Numbered from the stretch's first letter, positions 53,576 through 61,619 are shown. The stretch: DNA of 64,000 bases from Dysgonomonas sp. UBA5412 (GCA_002409595.1 DHNQ01000012.1:1-64000); one strand, 5' to 3'. A program made the numbers and translations. The notes: generated by a model not told the origin, from the sequence alone.

Positions 53576-53785
53576 TTAGAATAAGCTTAATTGATTAGTA
53601 GATTGGGGTTGCTTGTTAGAAGTGGTTTTTTTCTTTACTTTCAACATTCTGTTATAGGCTTCATTTTCGGCTCGTTGCAAAGCTTCTTTTCGTGCTTCTT
53701 CTTTTTCTTCCTCTGTGAGTTCTACTATGTGATTGACTACGATATGACCTCTAATCGGCTTGCCTACTTCGATGTCAATTTCATC
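53576..53785 (-). pseudogene. PcfK-like protein, C-terminal fragment (split by the RIT element)
   Basis: Residues from DEIDIEVGKPIRGHIVVNHIVELTEEEKEEARKEAL in part to the end NQPQSTNQLSLF-like tail are the C-terminal half of PcfK. Upstream sequence to 53797 (TTG GTT TTT TAC) is element-derived. The N-terminal half is at 57266-57475 on the same strand and ends HYYD; joining D to EIDIEVGK restores one reading frame of about 138 residues. The intervening 3.5 kb is the RIT element. Confidence 0.85.
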
Positions 53786-53904
53786 GTAAAAAACCAAACG
53801 TTTGGTTTATTACGATTATCCTAACCTTTATAAAAACCTCACTTCTCTACCCAATACGCTGTAAATCAGATATTCCTATTTTTATTAGTAAGGATAAAAC
53901 AATA

Positions 53905-53912
53905 TACATTTG
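53905..53912 (+). promoter_or_regulatory. Candidate -7 box of the RIT operon
   Basis: TACATTTG at 53905-53912 matches TAnnTTTG and lies 28 bp before the first recombinase start, within the element's left non-coding margin. Confidence 0.45.
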
Positions 53913-53940
53913 TGTGTAGTATTTAATTAATTGTAATCAT

Positions 53941-55176
53941 ATGAATGTAAAAAAACTATCAGAAAGACTTGCTTTGTTGATTTCACATCTTATGTCACAT
54001 AAATATTCTGATTGCTATATCGGAAAGTACAAATTTGTGTCAAAGCTCATTGTTGAAAATCTTATGGAGCATTCAAAATTGGATGATAATTTCTTTGAAA
54101 GGATCTACCATCTACTAGAACAACGATCAGTGTCGAAATCAACACTCTACGAGCACCAATGTATTCTTAGAGGTATCAGGAGCTATATCGTTCTTGGTGA
54201 GTATCCTAATAGAGGACGGAAAAGTCGTTTTCTTAAGGAAGAGCGCTATAAGTTCCTTTCTCCTGAATTCCAATCTATTATTGATTATTATGTAAATCAT
54301 TCTCAGGGGAGGAAGAAAGAGACGGCAATCTACAGGGAAAGAATGATGGGAATAATATTTTTAACACATTTGCAAAGCGAAGGATGTATGACTATCTCTG
54401 ATGTATCAGAAGCATCTGTATTATCTTTTTTTTATTCTGGAGGGGAAATTGTACGTGAGGCAACTTACAAGGGACATATTCTGGCTGTGCTTAAAATCAA
54501 TCAGAATAGAGATGAAATTTTCAGAAGGTTGATTAGTTTTCTGCCAAATCCGCCAAGACGGAGAAAAAACATCCAATATCTTACGGATGAAGAAATGTCA
54601 AGAATAAAAGAGGCACTAAGTGAAAAGGACAACGATCTAACACTACGAGATAAAGCTATCGGCACAATCGCAATGTATACTGGACTTCGTAGTTGCGATA
54701 TAGCCGCATTAGGGATTGAAAACATAGATTGGAACAATGATTTAATAATTCTGTCACAACAAAAGACTGGAAATAGTCTCCGATTACCACTCATGCCTAC
54801 AGTAGGCAATGCTATTTTTGAGTATATTCTCAAAGAAAGGCCTCCAGAAACAACTATCAAAACCATATTTGTACATAAAAAATGGCCGTACTCTGGTCTT
54901 ACCCGTCAAAGCATGTACAGTATCTCGGATAAAATAATGGAAGCAGCAGATATTCGGCGAAATACTGGAGACAGAAAAGGATTTCATCTTTTCCGCCATC
55001 ATCTCGCGACAAAAATGCTGGGTAACGATGTCCCACGTCCCGTAGTATCAGCAACCTTAGGACATTCTTCTCCTGAGTCTTTGAGTATTTACCTAAATGC
55101 AGACTTTATCCATTTGAAAGAGTTCGCACTTAGCATTGAAGAATATCCTATGGATGAAAAATTGTTTACCTTATGA
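53941..55176 (+). CDS. RIT tyrosine recombinase A
   Basis: The 411-residue protein has an N-terminal core-binding half (about 1-200) and a C-terminal catalytic half with all residues visible: Arg in MYTGLRSCDIAAL, Lys in SQQKTGNSLRLP, His-x-x-Arg in HLFRHHLATKML, His in LGHSSPES and the nucleophile Tyr in LSIYLNADF. It is the first of three co-transcribed recombinases. Its stop overlaps the next start (ATGA) at 55173. The extra N-terminal length (about 50 more than XerC) is normal for RIT members. Confidence 0.9.
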   Translation: MNVKKLSERLALLISHLMSHKYSDCYIGKYKFVSKLIVENLMEHSKLDDNFFERIYHLLEQRSVSKSTLYEHQCILRGIRSYIVLGEYPNRGRKSRFLKEERYKFLSPEFQSIIDYYVNHSQGRKKETAIYRERMMGIIFLTHLQSEGCMTISDVSEASVLSFFYSGGEIVREATYKGHILAVLKINQNRDEIFRRLISFLPNPPRRRKNIQYLTDEEMSRIKEALSEKDNDLTLRDKAIGTIAMYTGLRSCDIAALGIENIDWNNDLIILSQQKTGNSLRLPLMPTVGNAIFEYILKERPPETTIKTIFVHKKWPYSGLTRQSMYSISDKIMEAADIRRNTGDRKGFHLFRHHLATKMLGNDVPRPVVSATLGHSSPESLSIYLNADFIHLKEFALSIEEYPMDEKLFTL

Positions 55177-56147
55177 AATGGAACTCTTTTTTAGTCGAAA
55201 TATTAGACCGGTATGAATTTTACCGGAAGGCATCTGACCGCTGGGATGAGGCTTCTAGTACTCCTCAGTATCTCCATCTGTTTGATAAATTTATTGCATC
55301 CAATTATCCTTCAGCCACAATCCTTACACAGGAGATCGTGGATAATTGGTGTAGCCAACGGGGCACAGAAAGCAATAATTCATGTCGCGCAAGAATTTAT
55401 CCAACCATTATGTTTCTGAGATACTACATTGAACGTGAGTTTGTTGACATAAATTTACCATTGCTTCCGAAGAAACAGCCACAGATAAGTATTCCTCATC
55501 CTTTCACTGACGAAGAACTGTCCCGTTTTTTCAATGCTTGTGACAAATATCCATTTAATTACCGTCACCCAAAATCTTCAAAAATATTACAAATGTCACT
55601 GCCAGTCATGTTCAGACTATTGTTCAGCAGTGGCATTCGTACTACAGAATTGCGAAAATTAGAAAGAAGAGACGTCAACCTTAAAAATGGTGTCTTGAAT
55701 ATATGTAAGTCTAAGGGACACGACCAGCATTATGTTGCTCTTCACGACACTATGTTGGGACTAATGAGAAAGTATGATGTTTCAATTGACAGATACTCCC
55801 CTGATCGAAAATATTTCTTTCAGTCATTTACAGGGAATATATATAGCCGAAGTTCATTAGCATATTATTTTCGTAATATATGGGGCACATGTAATCCATG
55901 CAAAGCTATTCCTTATGCTTTTCGTCATCACTTTGCTGTTGTAAATATAAATAGTTGGAGTGGTGATGGAATGAAAAATCAAGGAAAGCTCTCCTATCTG
56001 GCAAAAGCTATGGGGCATAGGCAGATGCAAAGCACTGTCTACTACTATTCCATTACACCTGGCCTGTCCGACATAATCAAAGAACTAACCGAAGAAGATT
56101 TTAACAATATAATACCAGATGTCAACTATGAGAAAAAAACAAGATGA
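55173..56147 (+). CDS. RIT tyrosine recombinase B
   Basis: The 324-residue protein has the catalytic half from about 120: Arg in FSSGIRTTELRKLE, Lys in ICKSKGHDQHYV, then IPYAFRHHFAVVN where the first histidine of the HxxR box is replaced by Tyr, then AMGHRQMQST and Tyr in VYYYSITP. The altered box is seen in some RIT B members by my recollection, not verified. It starts by ATGA overlap and ends 29 bp inside the next gene. The middle recombinase may be specialised or partly structural in the complex. Confidence 0.85.
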   Translation: MKWNSFLVEILDRYEFYRKASDRWDEASSTPQYLHLFDKFIASNYPSATILTQEIVDNWCSQRGTESNNSCRARIYPTIMFLRYYIEREFVDINLPLLPKKQPQISIPHPFTDEELSRFFNACDKYPFNYRHPKSSKILQMSLPVMFRLLFSSGIRTTELRKLERRDVNLKNGVLNICKSKGHDQHYVALHDTMLGLMRKYDVSIDRYSPDRKYFFQSFTGNIYSRSSLAYYFRNIWGTCNPCKAIPYAFRHHFAVVNINSWSGDGMKNQGKLSYLAKAMGHRQMQSTVYYYSITPGLSDIIKELTEEDFNNIIPDVNYEKKTR

Positions 56148-57174
56148 AACGACCATTTGGTCTAAATATATTTATGAATGGCTGGGGAGCTATACTCCAT
56201 CTATCTGTGGCAATAGTACACATACTATCAAAACTTATAGACTTACTCTGTCATTGTATATCCACTTTCTTTCTATCGAAATGGGAATTGGCATAGGCAA
56301 CTTTACAGCTGACAACTTTTGTAAAGACAACATACAGAAATGGATTCTTTGGCTTCAAAATAAGCGTGACAACTCACCGGAAACGTGTAATAACCGTCTT
56401 GCAGCATTGCGTGCTTTTTTAAAGTTCGTCTCTGGGAAAAATATATGCTATGTCTATCTTTATAACCAGTCTCGGCTTATTCCTTACATAAAGATGCAAA
56501 AGAGAAAAATACAAGGAATGAGCAAAAAGGCTACTGCTGCCATCATTGCTGCTCCAGATTTAAACACGAAGACTGGTCGGCGTGACCACGTACTAATGAT
56601 TTTAATCTATGCTACGGCAGCTCGAATTAATGAACTCTTATCTATAAAAATAGAGGACATACGCCTTGGGGCAGATAAACCGTATATAATGGTCTTAGGA
56701 AAAGGTGGTAAAATTAGGACTTTGTATCTGCTTCCTAAAGCAGTGTCTCACCTGAAGGCATATATAAAAGAGTTTCACGGGATAAAACCTCACCTTGAAG
56801 CTTATCTTTTTTATTCTCGTAATGACGGTATTTATGGTAAACTCAGTGATGTGGCAGTTAATAAGCAACTAAAGAAACATGCTGATGTCGCACGGTTATC
56901 ATGCAAAGAAGTACCGGATAATATACATGCACATATTTTCCGACATGCAAAAGCCACACATTGGCTCGACGATGGTATGCAAATTGTACAGATAAGTTAT
57001 TTACTCGGCCATTCCAGCTTGAATACCACAATGAAATACCTCGACATCACCACTGACCAAGAAATCAAAGCTCTGGAAACCCTTGAAGGTGAAGGATCGA
57101 GTAAAATCAATAGGAGTTGGAAAGGGCGAATAGATGAACTCACAGACAAAATGGGACTCATTAGTATCAAATAG
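56119..57174 (+). CDS. RIT tyrosine recombinase C
   Basis: The 351-residue protein has a SAM-like core-binding domain (about 15-130) and a full catalytic set: Arg in YATAARINELLSI, Lys in GKGGKIRTLYLLP, His-x-x-Arg in HAHIFRHAKATHWL, His in LLGHSSLNTT and Tyr in MKYLDITTD. A start at 56128 (MRKKQ) is equally possible. It is the last gene before the right element margin, which has a strong hairpin. Confidence 0.9.
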   Translation: MSTMRKKQDETTIWSKYIYEWLGSYTPSICGNSTHTIKTYRLTLSLYIHFLSIEMGIGIGNFTADNFCKDNIQKWILWLQNKRDNSPETCNNRLAALRAFLKFVSGKNICYVYLYNQSRLIPYIKMQKRKIQGMSKKATAAIIAAPDLNTKTGRRDHVLMILIYATAARINELLSIKIEDIRLGADKPYIMVLGKGGKIRTLYLLPKAVSHLKAYIKEFHGIKPHLEAYLFYSRNDGIYGKLSDVAVNKQLKKHADVARLSCKEVPDNIHAHIFRHAKATHWLDDGMQIVQISYLLGHSSLNTTMKYLDITTDQEIKALETLEGEGSSKINRSWKGRIDELTDKMGLISIK

Positions 57175-57186
57175 TTCATTATTACA

Positions 57187-57252
57187 AACCTTACCTATTA
57201 ATATTAATCAGATTGATAGTTAGTTGATTAATCAAAAAGGTAAGGTTTTTAT
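57187..57252 (+). terminator. Hairpin terminator at the right RIT margin
   Basis: AACCTTACC (57187-57195) pairs with GGTAAGGTT (57239-57247), and ATTAATCA pairs with TGATTAAT inside, with TTT following. It overlaps the inner part of the right 26-bp inverted end. It can stop the recombinase transcript or take part in end recognition. Confidence 0.6.
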
Positions 57253-57265
57253 AAAGGTTAGGATA

Positions 57266-57475
57266 ATCATAGTAATGTACTGCCATCCCGAAAATTTCAT
57301 CGTCATGGAATCCTATACAACCACTTTTTTGTACTTCGTTGAGAATATAGGTTATACACTCGTCTATGCTCTTGTTAGGAGTAGTTGAGTATTTCCACTC
57401 GAATAGAGAATCGCTCGCTGCACGTTGTTCTAAATAGGCTTGTATCGTATTTTTGAAATGATTAGTTGCTTTCAT
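57266..57475 (-). pseudogene. PcfK-like protein, N-terminal fragment (split by the RIT element)
   Basis: The frame begins MKATNHFKNTIQAYLEQRAA in part and continues through SIDECITYILNEVQKSGC to EIFGMAVHYYD, the classic PcfK-like N-terminus. From the GAT at 57268-57266 it reads into element sequence (YPNLYKNL) and stops at 57191. The C-terminal half is at 53576-53785. A truncated product may still be made. Confidence 0.9.
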
Positions 57476-57529
57476 ATTGTTTTGGTATTGTAGGGCAGGG
57501 TTACTGCCCCATGATGATACTTCTTTGAA

Positions 57530-57739
57530 TTATTTTCTATATGTAGGGATGATTAGCTTTAAGTTTTCATTTTTCAAAAACTTTCTGCCACATTCGCAGA
57601 CAATATGTGTTTCGGTTGTCCGAGTAATCCTACGTGTAACTTCTTTGTGGCAGATATATGGTTTTCCGTTTATAAATCCGTTTTCAATATCGCCTGTGAT
57701 ATGGTATTCTTTACCTATTTCAATTTCTTGTACTTTCAT
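57530..57739 (-). CDS. Small ICE protein with Cys-x-Cys motif
   Basis: The 69-residue frame starts MKVQEIEIGKEYHITGDIEN in part, with a basic KEVTRRITRTTETH segment and an HIVCECGRKFLKNENLK end. Only one CxC is present plus an isolated Cys, so a zinc knuckle would be incomplete. I do not recognise a family. It lies 5 bp before the next gene on the same strand and upstream of pcfK, so it is part of the accessory operon. Confidence 0.55.
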   Translation of the reverse strand: MKVQEIEIGKEYHITGDIENGFINGKPYICHKEVTRRITRTTETHIVCECGRKFLKNENLKLIIPTYRK

Positions 57740-57744
57740 GGTTA

Positions 57745-58752
57745 TTATGCTTTTAGGTTTAATACTGTTTCTAACTCAGATTTTTTTATACGGCTGAATA
57801 TCCACCCTGCTTGTTTCTCATTGTTGTGTGTCAATCTTGGGTTGAACTTTCCACCCATAGCAGACAATAGGTCTTTGATGGCTCTTGTATCTCCAAATAG
57901 GGCGATTGCTTTTTCTGAATAATCTACTATCTCAAAAGAAAGATTATCTGTTGTGGTGGCTATTTCTACTGAAGTTGTTTTTTTCTCTGTTCTCAACGTT
58001 TTGATATGGATATTATCGGGATTCCCTGCTACAAATGAAAATTCATTGCCTATATTTTCTCGGTTATAGATAGGTGCTTTCTTGATTATCCAACCGCAGT
58101 AATAGCTTTCGCCCAAATAGAAGCCATGCCCCATTGAGTATTTTTCCCGATGCTCATAATCTTCGTTATATTCTGCTAAATGGCTTGTCTCTTCAAAATT
58201 ACCTGCGTGTTTACGCATCTCGGAAAAGATGTCTCTTTGGTGTTTGGAAAAGCCGAGTATAACAGTTCGGACAGTTTTAGATGCAAAATAGTCGGTTTGA
58301 CTATCGGATTCATCTTGCTTCAAACAGGCAATAATAAGTGCTTGTGCATCTTCGGGGAGATTCTCTTGTAACCATTGGCGACCGATAACCCGAATAGCTT
58401 CCCTTTGCTTTTCTTCCTTCCGTTCTTGTTCTATTTGATTGACTTTCTTTTCTTGTGCTTTGGCATAGAGTTCCGCAACTTCTTCATTGGTTTTGAATTG
58501 TGGGTTCTCGTCATCATAGTAGATACCTATTCCAAACTTCTCACTCAATGGACGGATAAGGCTTGTGGTATCAAAAGAATAGTCCCTAAGATTGATTAAC
58601 TTATAATCAATGCCCCATTGGTCTTTGGTTATCTTATATACTACATACTTGGGATAACTGTAACCTTCCATCTGTACGATTTGATTGACTGATACGGTTT
58701 GTTGGTCTGTATCTATTTCTTTTCCTGCGAATAATAAAAATTGCTTTGCCAT
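57745..58752 (-). CDS. Conserved ICE accessory protein of unknown function
   Basis: The 335-residue protein starts MAKQFLLFAGKEIDTDQQTV in part, has a coiled-coil middle (about 110-135, EEVAELYAKAQEKKVNQIEQERKEEKQREAI in pieces) and ends with AIALFGDTRAIKDLLSAMGG and IFSRIKKSELETVLNLKA, the tail being typical of short domains attached to ICE and plasmid antirestriction-type proteins. I do not assign a function. It lies between the membrane protein upstream and the small Cys protein downstream, all leftward. Confidence 0.6.
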   Translation of the reverse strand: MAKQFLLFAGKEIDTDQQTVSVNQIVQMEGYSYPKYVVYKITKDQWGIDYKLINLRDYSFDTTSLIRPLSEKFGIGIYYDDENPQFKTNEEVAELYAKAQEKKVNQIEQERKEEKQREAIRVIGRQWLQENLPEDAQALIIACLKQDESDSQTDYFASKTVRTVILGFSKHQRDIFSEMRKHAGNFEETSHLAEYNEDYEHREKYSMGHGFYLGESYYCGWIIKKAPIYNRENIGNEFSFVAGNPDNIHIKTLRTEKKTTSVEIATTTDNLSFEIVDYSEKAIALFGDTRAIKDLLSAMGGKFNPRLTHNNEKQAGWIFSRIKKSELETVLNLKA

Positions 58753-58763
58753 GATTGTAGAAT

Positions 58764-59048
58764 TTAAAAGATGATTGTTATTAAAATTGCTGTTACCGCA
58801 ATCAGAAAAAGGATAGAAAGAATAGAGAAAACAACTTTGATAGACAGTCGTATGATTTTAAGCACACTGCTGATAAGTATATACACTCCAACAACACTAA
58901 ATACAGAGATTCCACTCTGATAAAGCAAGTACCCACAAAGAGCCACAAATGCTACCTTCAAACCAAATTTTATGATGATTCCGGAGGTGAGGGAGTTTTG
59001 TTTCAATATTTCTTTTTCGTTTCTCATAACTGCGACATTTTTTTTCAT
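58764..59048 (-). CDS. Small two-to-three-helix membrane protein
   Basis: The 94-residue protein has a short basic N-terminus and hydrophobic segments at about 27-45 (FGLKVAFVALCGYLLYQSG), 47-65 and 70-93 (VVFSILSILFLIAVTAILITIIF in part). There is no recognisable family. It is the first gene of the leftward accessory operon, which runs to DUF3873. Confidence 0.6.
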   Translation of the reverse strand: MKKNVAVMRNEKEILKQNSLTSGIIIKFGLKVAFVALCGYLLYQSGISVFSVVGVYILISSVLKIIRLSIKVVFSILSILFLIAVTAILITIIF

Positions 59049-59540
59049 GCGTCATCCATCGGATCGGTCGTTTTATGTTTCAAGGGCAACAAAAGGGTAT
59101 AGGAGTTTTAGGCAGGCATATTTTTTCGGAATAAATACACTCGCCTGAAAGGAAAGAGGAAGATTTGTTTTGAAAACCGCAAGGCTCTGAATATGCAGCC
59201 CTAAAACCCGTTCATACCTTTGCCCGATGAACAGAAAGACCGAGCAGAGGCTGACATATCACTAATGTGGAGTAGTTATAAAAAGAGAAATGAAAAGGGA
59301 AATCTTAAAAATATAGTTTATAATAAAAACTGATTCGCATCAGTTGCTTCCAAGTGTACACCAACCGGATGTACTCTTGCTTTTTCAATCCGAGACTTTT
59401 TCCGAAGTGGAAGTTATTGATGTAATTGCAGAATAGAAAGTAATAGTTCGTATTCAAATTACAAATCGGATAACAAACGTAGGAAAGGGTCGCAGGATTA
59501 TATTTATCTTTGCCTTTCTAATTTTAAAACTGAAAATATA
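59049..59540. other. Non-coding gap at the possible ICE right border
   Basis: I see no gene. The stretch has a -7-like box at 59505-59512 for the next rightward gene. No tRNA or clear attachment site is visible, and comparing it with the gap at 24672-24834 by eye gives no convincing direct repeat, so no ICE end is placed. Confidence 0.4.
59505..59512 (+). promoter_or_regulatory. Candidate -7 box of the histone-H1-like gene
   Basis: TATCTTTG at 59505-59512 matches TAnnTTTG and lies 28 bp before the ATG at 59541. A clear -33 TTG was not found. Confidence 0.5.
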
Positions 59541-59717
59541 ATGAAACAGCTAGTAGAAAACCTAAACCAATTATTTGCAGATTTCGCAAAAGATGCAGCA
59601 TCACAAGTAGAAAGTGGAAACAAAGCGGCAGGAACAAGAGCCAGAAAATCATCTTTGGCTATTGAGAAAGCATTGAAGGAATTTAGAAAAGTGTCGATTG
59701 AGGAGTCTAAAAAATAA
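59541..59717 (+). CDS. Histone-H1-like DNA-binding protein (Bacteroidota Hc1-like)
   Basis: The 58-residue frame reads MKQLVENLNQLFADFAKDAA in part, then SQVESGNKAAGTRARKSSLAIEKALKEFRKVSIEESKK in parts, the typical small lysine-rich protein of Bacteroidota annotated as histone H1. GNKAAGTRARKSSL is its core motif. It binds DNA non-specifically. A -7 box is upstream and a strong hairpin terminator downstream (59742-59773). The opposite strand is also open over this region but is only a mirror of this gene. Confidence 0.85.
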   Translation: MKQLVENLNQLFADFAKDAASQVESGNKAAGTRARKSSLAIEKALKEFRKVSIEESKK

Positions 59718-59741
59718 AATAATCCTCCTTGTAAAACAACA

Positions 59742-59773
59742 AAAGGACTATCCATATTTTAGGGTAGTCCTTT
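59742..59773. terminator. Terminator after the histone-H1-like gene
   Basis: AAAGGACTA (59742-59750) pairs with TAGTCCTTT (59765-59773), extended by TCC with GGG, and T-rich text follows. It can act in both directions. Confidence 0.75.
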
Positions 59774-59844
59774 GTTATTTATGGGTTATAAAATTAGCTT
59801 AAAAGATATTTTAAGTATCAAAAGATTGTATATCTTTGTCCTAA

Positions 59845-59955
59845 CGAGCTATTTGAATCTATGAAAATCGAAGCAGTGTTAAGAATTCGGGTTGTTTCTA
59901 AGTCGTTACCCATTCTTTGCTTTTACCACACTAACTGCTTGCGTATTAAATAAAT
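59845..59955 (+). ncRNA. Candidate structured RNA
   Basis: After TATCTTTG (59832-59839) lies a gene-free stretch with nested pairing: AAGCAGT (59872-59878) with ACTGCTT (59934-59940), AAGAAT (59881-59886) with ATTCTT (59912-59917), and GGGT (59889-59892) with ACCC (59908-59911). The pairs form one long bulged hairpin. No reading frame longer than 6 codons starts at the ATG here. An opposite -7 box (59988-59981) faces it, so the strand is not certain. Confidence 0.35.
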
Positions 59956-60021
59956 AAACTTTTATTATTTTGTTCAGGTACAAAGGTACATTTTTAATCA
60001 TAAAAAAATGTATATAAAATA

Positions 60022-60055
60022 AGACCGGCTAATATCAAATTATATCAACCGGTCT
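60022..60055 (-). terminator. Terminator of the doxX gene
   Basis: AGACCGG and CCGGTCT pair (60022-60028, 60049-60055) around an A/T-rich stem, and on the minus strand the hairpin is followed by a T-rich run. It lies 20 bp after the DoxX stop. Confidence 0.7.
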
Positions 60056-60074
60056 CACATGTTATATAGGTTTA

Positions 60075-60485
60075 TTAGTCCCAACTATTTTTTGTACTAA
60101 GAGAGTACTTTCCTCCACCGGTAAATACTAAAGCAAGAGCCGCAAAGAAATACAAAGCCTGCAACTCTATAGTCCATCCTCCTGTCTGACTCAAAGAGAA
60201 AATATCTCCGGCATGAGCCAAAGTCACAGCAACAATCATATTAAAAGCAAAAATAGCAGAAGCTATACGTGTACCATATCCTACAATGATAAACAACGGT
60301 GCGATTATTTCACCCACATATACACCATATGCTATAAATGATGGTAAGCCTGAATCAACTACGGTCTGCTCGATAAACCCGACGCCATGAGAAAGTTTTG
60401 CAATTCCGTGTAACAACATTAGTATTCCTATGCTAAGTCGGATTATCAGTAACCCCAAATCATTGTTTTTTTCAAATATTCTCAT
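60075..60485 (-). CDS. DoxX family membrane protein
   Basis: The 136-residue protein has four transmembrane helices and DoxX blocks: LLIIRLSIGILMLLHGIAKL, FIAYGVYVGEIIAPLFIIVG, RIASAIFAFNMIVAVTLAH and ELQALYFFAALALVFTGGGKYS. DoxX-like proteins are linked with redox or quinone-related membrane functions, but the exact role is not known to me. The gene is monocistronic, with a terminator downstream. Confidence 0.88.
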   Translation of the reverse strand: MRIFEKNNDLGLLIIRLSIGILMLLHGIAKLSHGVGFIEQTVVDSGLPSFIAYGVYVGEIIAPLFIIVGYGTRIASAIFAFNMIVAVTLAHAGDIFSLSQTGGWTIELQALYFFAALALVFTGGGKYSLSTKNSWD

Positions 60486-60576
60486 GTATATCTAGTTTAA
60501 TTTAATAACTATAATTTCAGAATAATAAAAACAATCTGATAAAAAAAATGTTCATCTGTATTTTCTTAAAAAATCA

Positions 60577-61449
60577 TTATTGAGAAAGTACAAATGGTAT
60601 AGGAAGCATAACTTCCATAGCAGTAGGTTTTCCATCTTTGATACCGGGTATCCATTTTGGCATTTTTTTGACAAGATAAAAAGCTTCGTCATTGCAATCT
60701 CTGTATATTCCTCTAAATAATGCAATTCTTGATATTTCACCTTCTGACGAAATTAACAAGTTGAATATAACCCGTCCTTCAATTTTCATTTGTAATGCCC
60801 GCTTGGGATATTTCAGGTTGGCTTGAATATATGCTGTTAGAGCATCCTCTCCTCCCGGAAATTGAGGGGCTTTATTAAGAAGGGGATCGACTGTCTTTAC
60901 TATTGTAGAATTATCTTTCTCAACTGCAACAGAATCTTTTTGTTCGGATATGCTCTGACTTTCATCTATAAGTAATGCTCCTATATATTCATCGTCTTTT
61001 GCCCCATTTTCACTCATTTGCTCTGCCTGAGCAATAATATCGTCATTCAATGTAAAATTTATCTGTAATTGGCGTTTTAACTTTACGTTCTTATCGGCAT
61101 GAGATGTAACCTCCCATTTTGGCAATGAATGTATTGCTCGTACAACTTCATCGTCTGCTAAAGGATCAAATCCTTTTACTATTTGTACTTCATCTATCCT
61201 ACCCTCACTATTTACAGAGAATAGAACATCAACCTCGCCTTCCATCTTTATTTTAGCCAAAATATACGGATATCTTATTGCATTTTCCAGATATCTACAT
61301 AAACTTATCTCTTCATCAGATAGAGATACATTTGGTTCTGTAAGTGAGGTATTTGGGGAAATTTTGACAGAGACTCCATTCTGAGCTTTTAATATTGGAA
61401 AAACAACAGCAAAAAAGGCAACAAATACAATTATTTTCTTCAATGACAT
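60577..61449 (-). CDS. Exported protein with two TonB C-terminal domains
   Basis: The 290-residue protein has a signal peptide (MSLKKIIVFVAFFAVVFPILKAQ) and two TonB_C domains: about 45-130 (YPYILAKIKMEGEVDVLFSVNSEG in part) and about 195-290 (YPKRALQMKIEGRVIFNLLISSEG in part). Each has the YP..A....IEG.V pattern. Unlike classical TonB it lacks a membrane anchor and proline-rich linker, so it is probably a free periplasmic relative rather than an energy transducer. Confidence 0.8.
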   Translation of the reverse strand: MSLKKIIVFVAFFAVVFPILKAQNGVSVKISPNTSLTEPNVSLSDEEISLCRYLENAIRYPYILAKIKMEGEVDVLFSVNSEGRIDEVQIVKGFDPLADDEVVRAIHSLPKWEVTSHADKNVKLKRQLQINFTLNDDIIAQAEQMSENGAKDDEYIGALLIDESQSISEQKDSVAVEKDNSTIVKTVDPLLNKAPQFPGGEDALTAYIQANLKYPKRALQMKIEGRVIFNLLISSEGEISRIALFRGIYRDCNDEAFYLVKKMPKWIPGIKDGKPTAMEVMLPIPFVLSQ

Positions 61450-61619
61450 TTAATATCTTAATTATGAAAATTTACTCTGTACAAAGATTTATAAAAATAG
61501 ATTTAACTCCAAACATATAAATTTAAGAATTGATATTATTCAGCTTAGAATGCTTAAAACATACTAAAAAAGAAATTTTGAAAATCGAATAAATATATTT
61601 TACGATAAGACATAAAAAT

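Larger units (their letters stand above)
53783..57268. mobile_element. RIT (recombinase in trio) element inserted in pcfK
   Basis: Perfect 26-bp inverted repeats occupy 53814-53839 and 57243-57268, beginning GATTATCCTAACC on the outer side. A 34-bp near-perfect palindrome (53783-53816) lies at the left end only. Between are three overlapping tyrosine recombinase genes read rightwards, the defining RIT layout. A short GAT is shared by both borders, which could be a small target duplication. The total is about 3.49 kb. Confidence 0.9.

Noticed and set aside
53576..53797. 73-residue free-standing small gene beside pcfJ
   Set aside because: It starts with TTG inside the element and matches the C-terminal half of PcfK, so it is a fragment of a split gene.
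24672..59540. Attachment-site direct repeats at the ICE borders
   Set aside because: Comparing the 24672-24834 and 59049-59540 gaps by eye gave only short A/T-rich matches that occur by chance, and no tRNA is present.
59504..59755. Minus-strand 83-codon frame
   Set aside because: It lies opposite the histone-H1-like gene at 59541-59717, which has the recognised protein sequence, a promoter box and a terminator.
59862..59882. Short peptide after the promoter at 59832
   Set aside because: The ATG at 59862 is followed by TAA after six codons, so the stretch is treated as non-coding.
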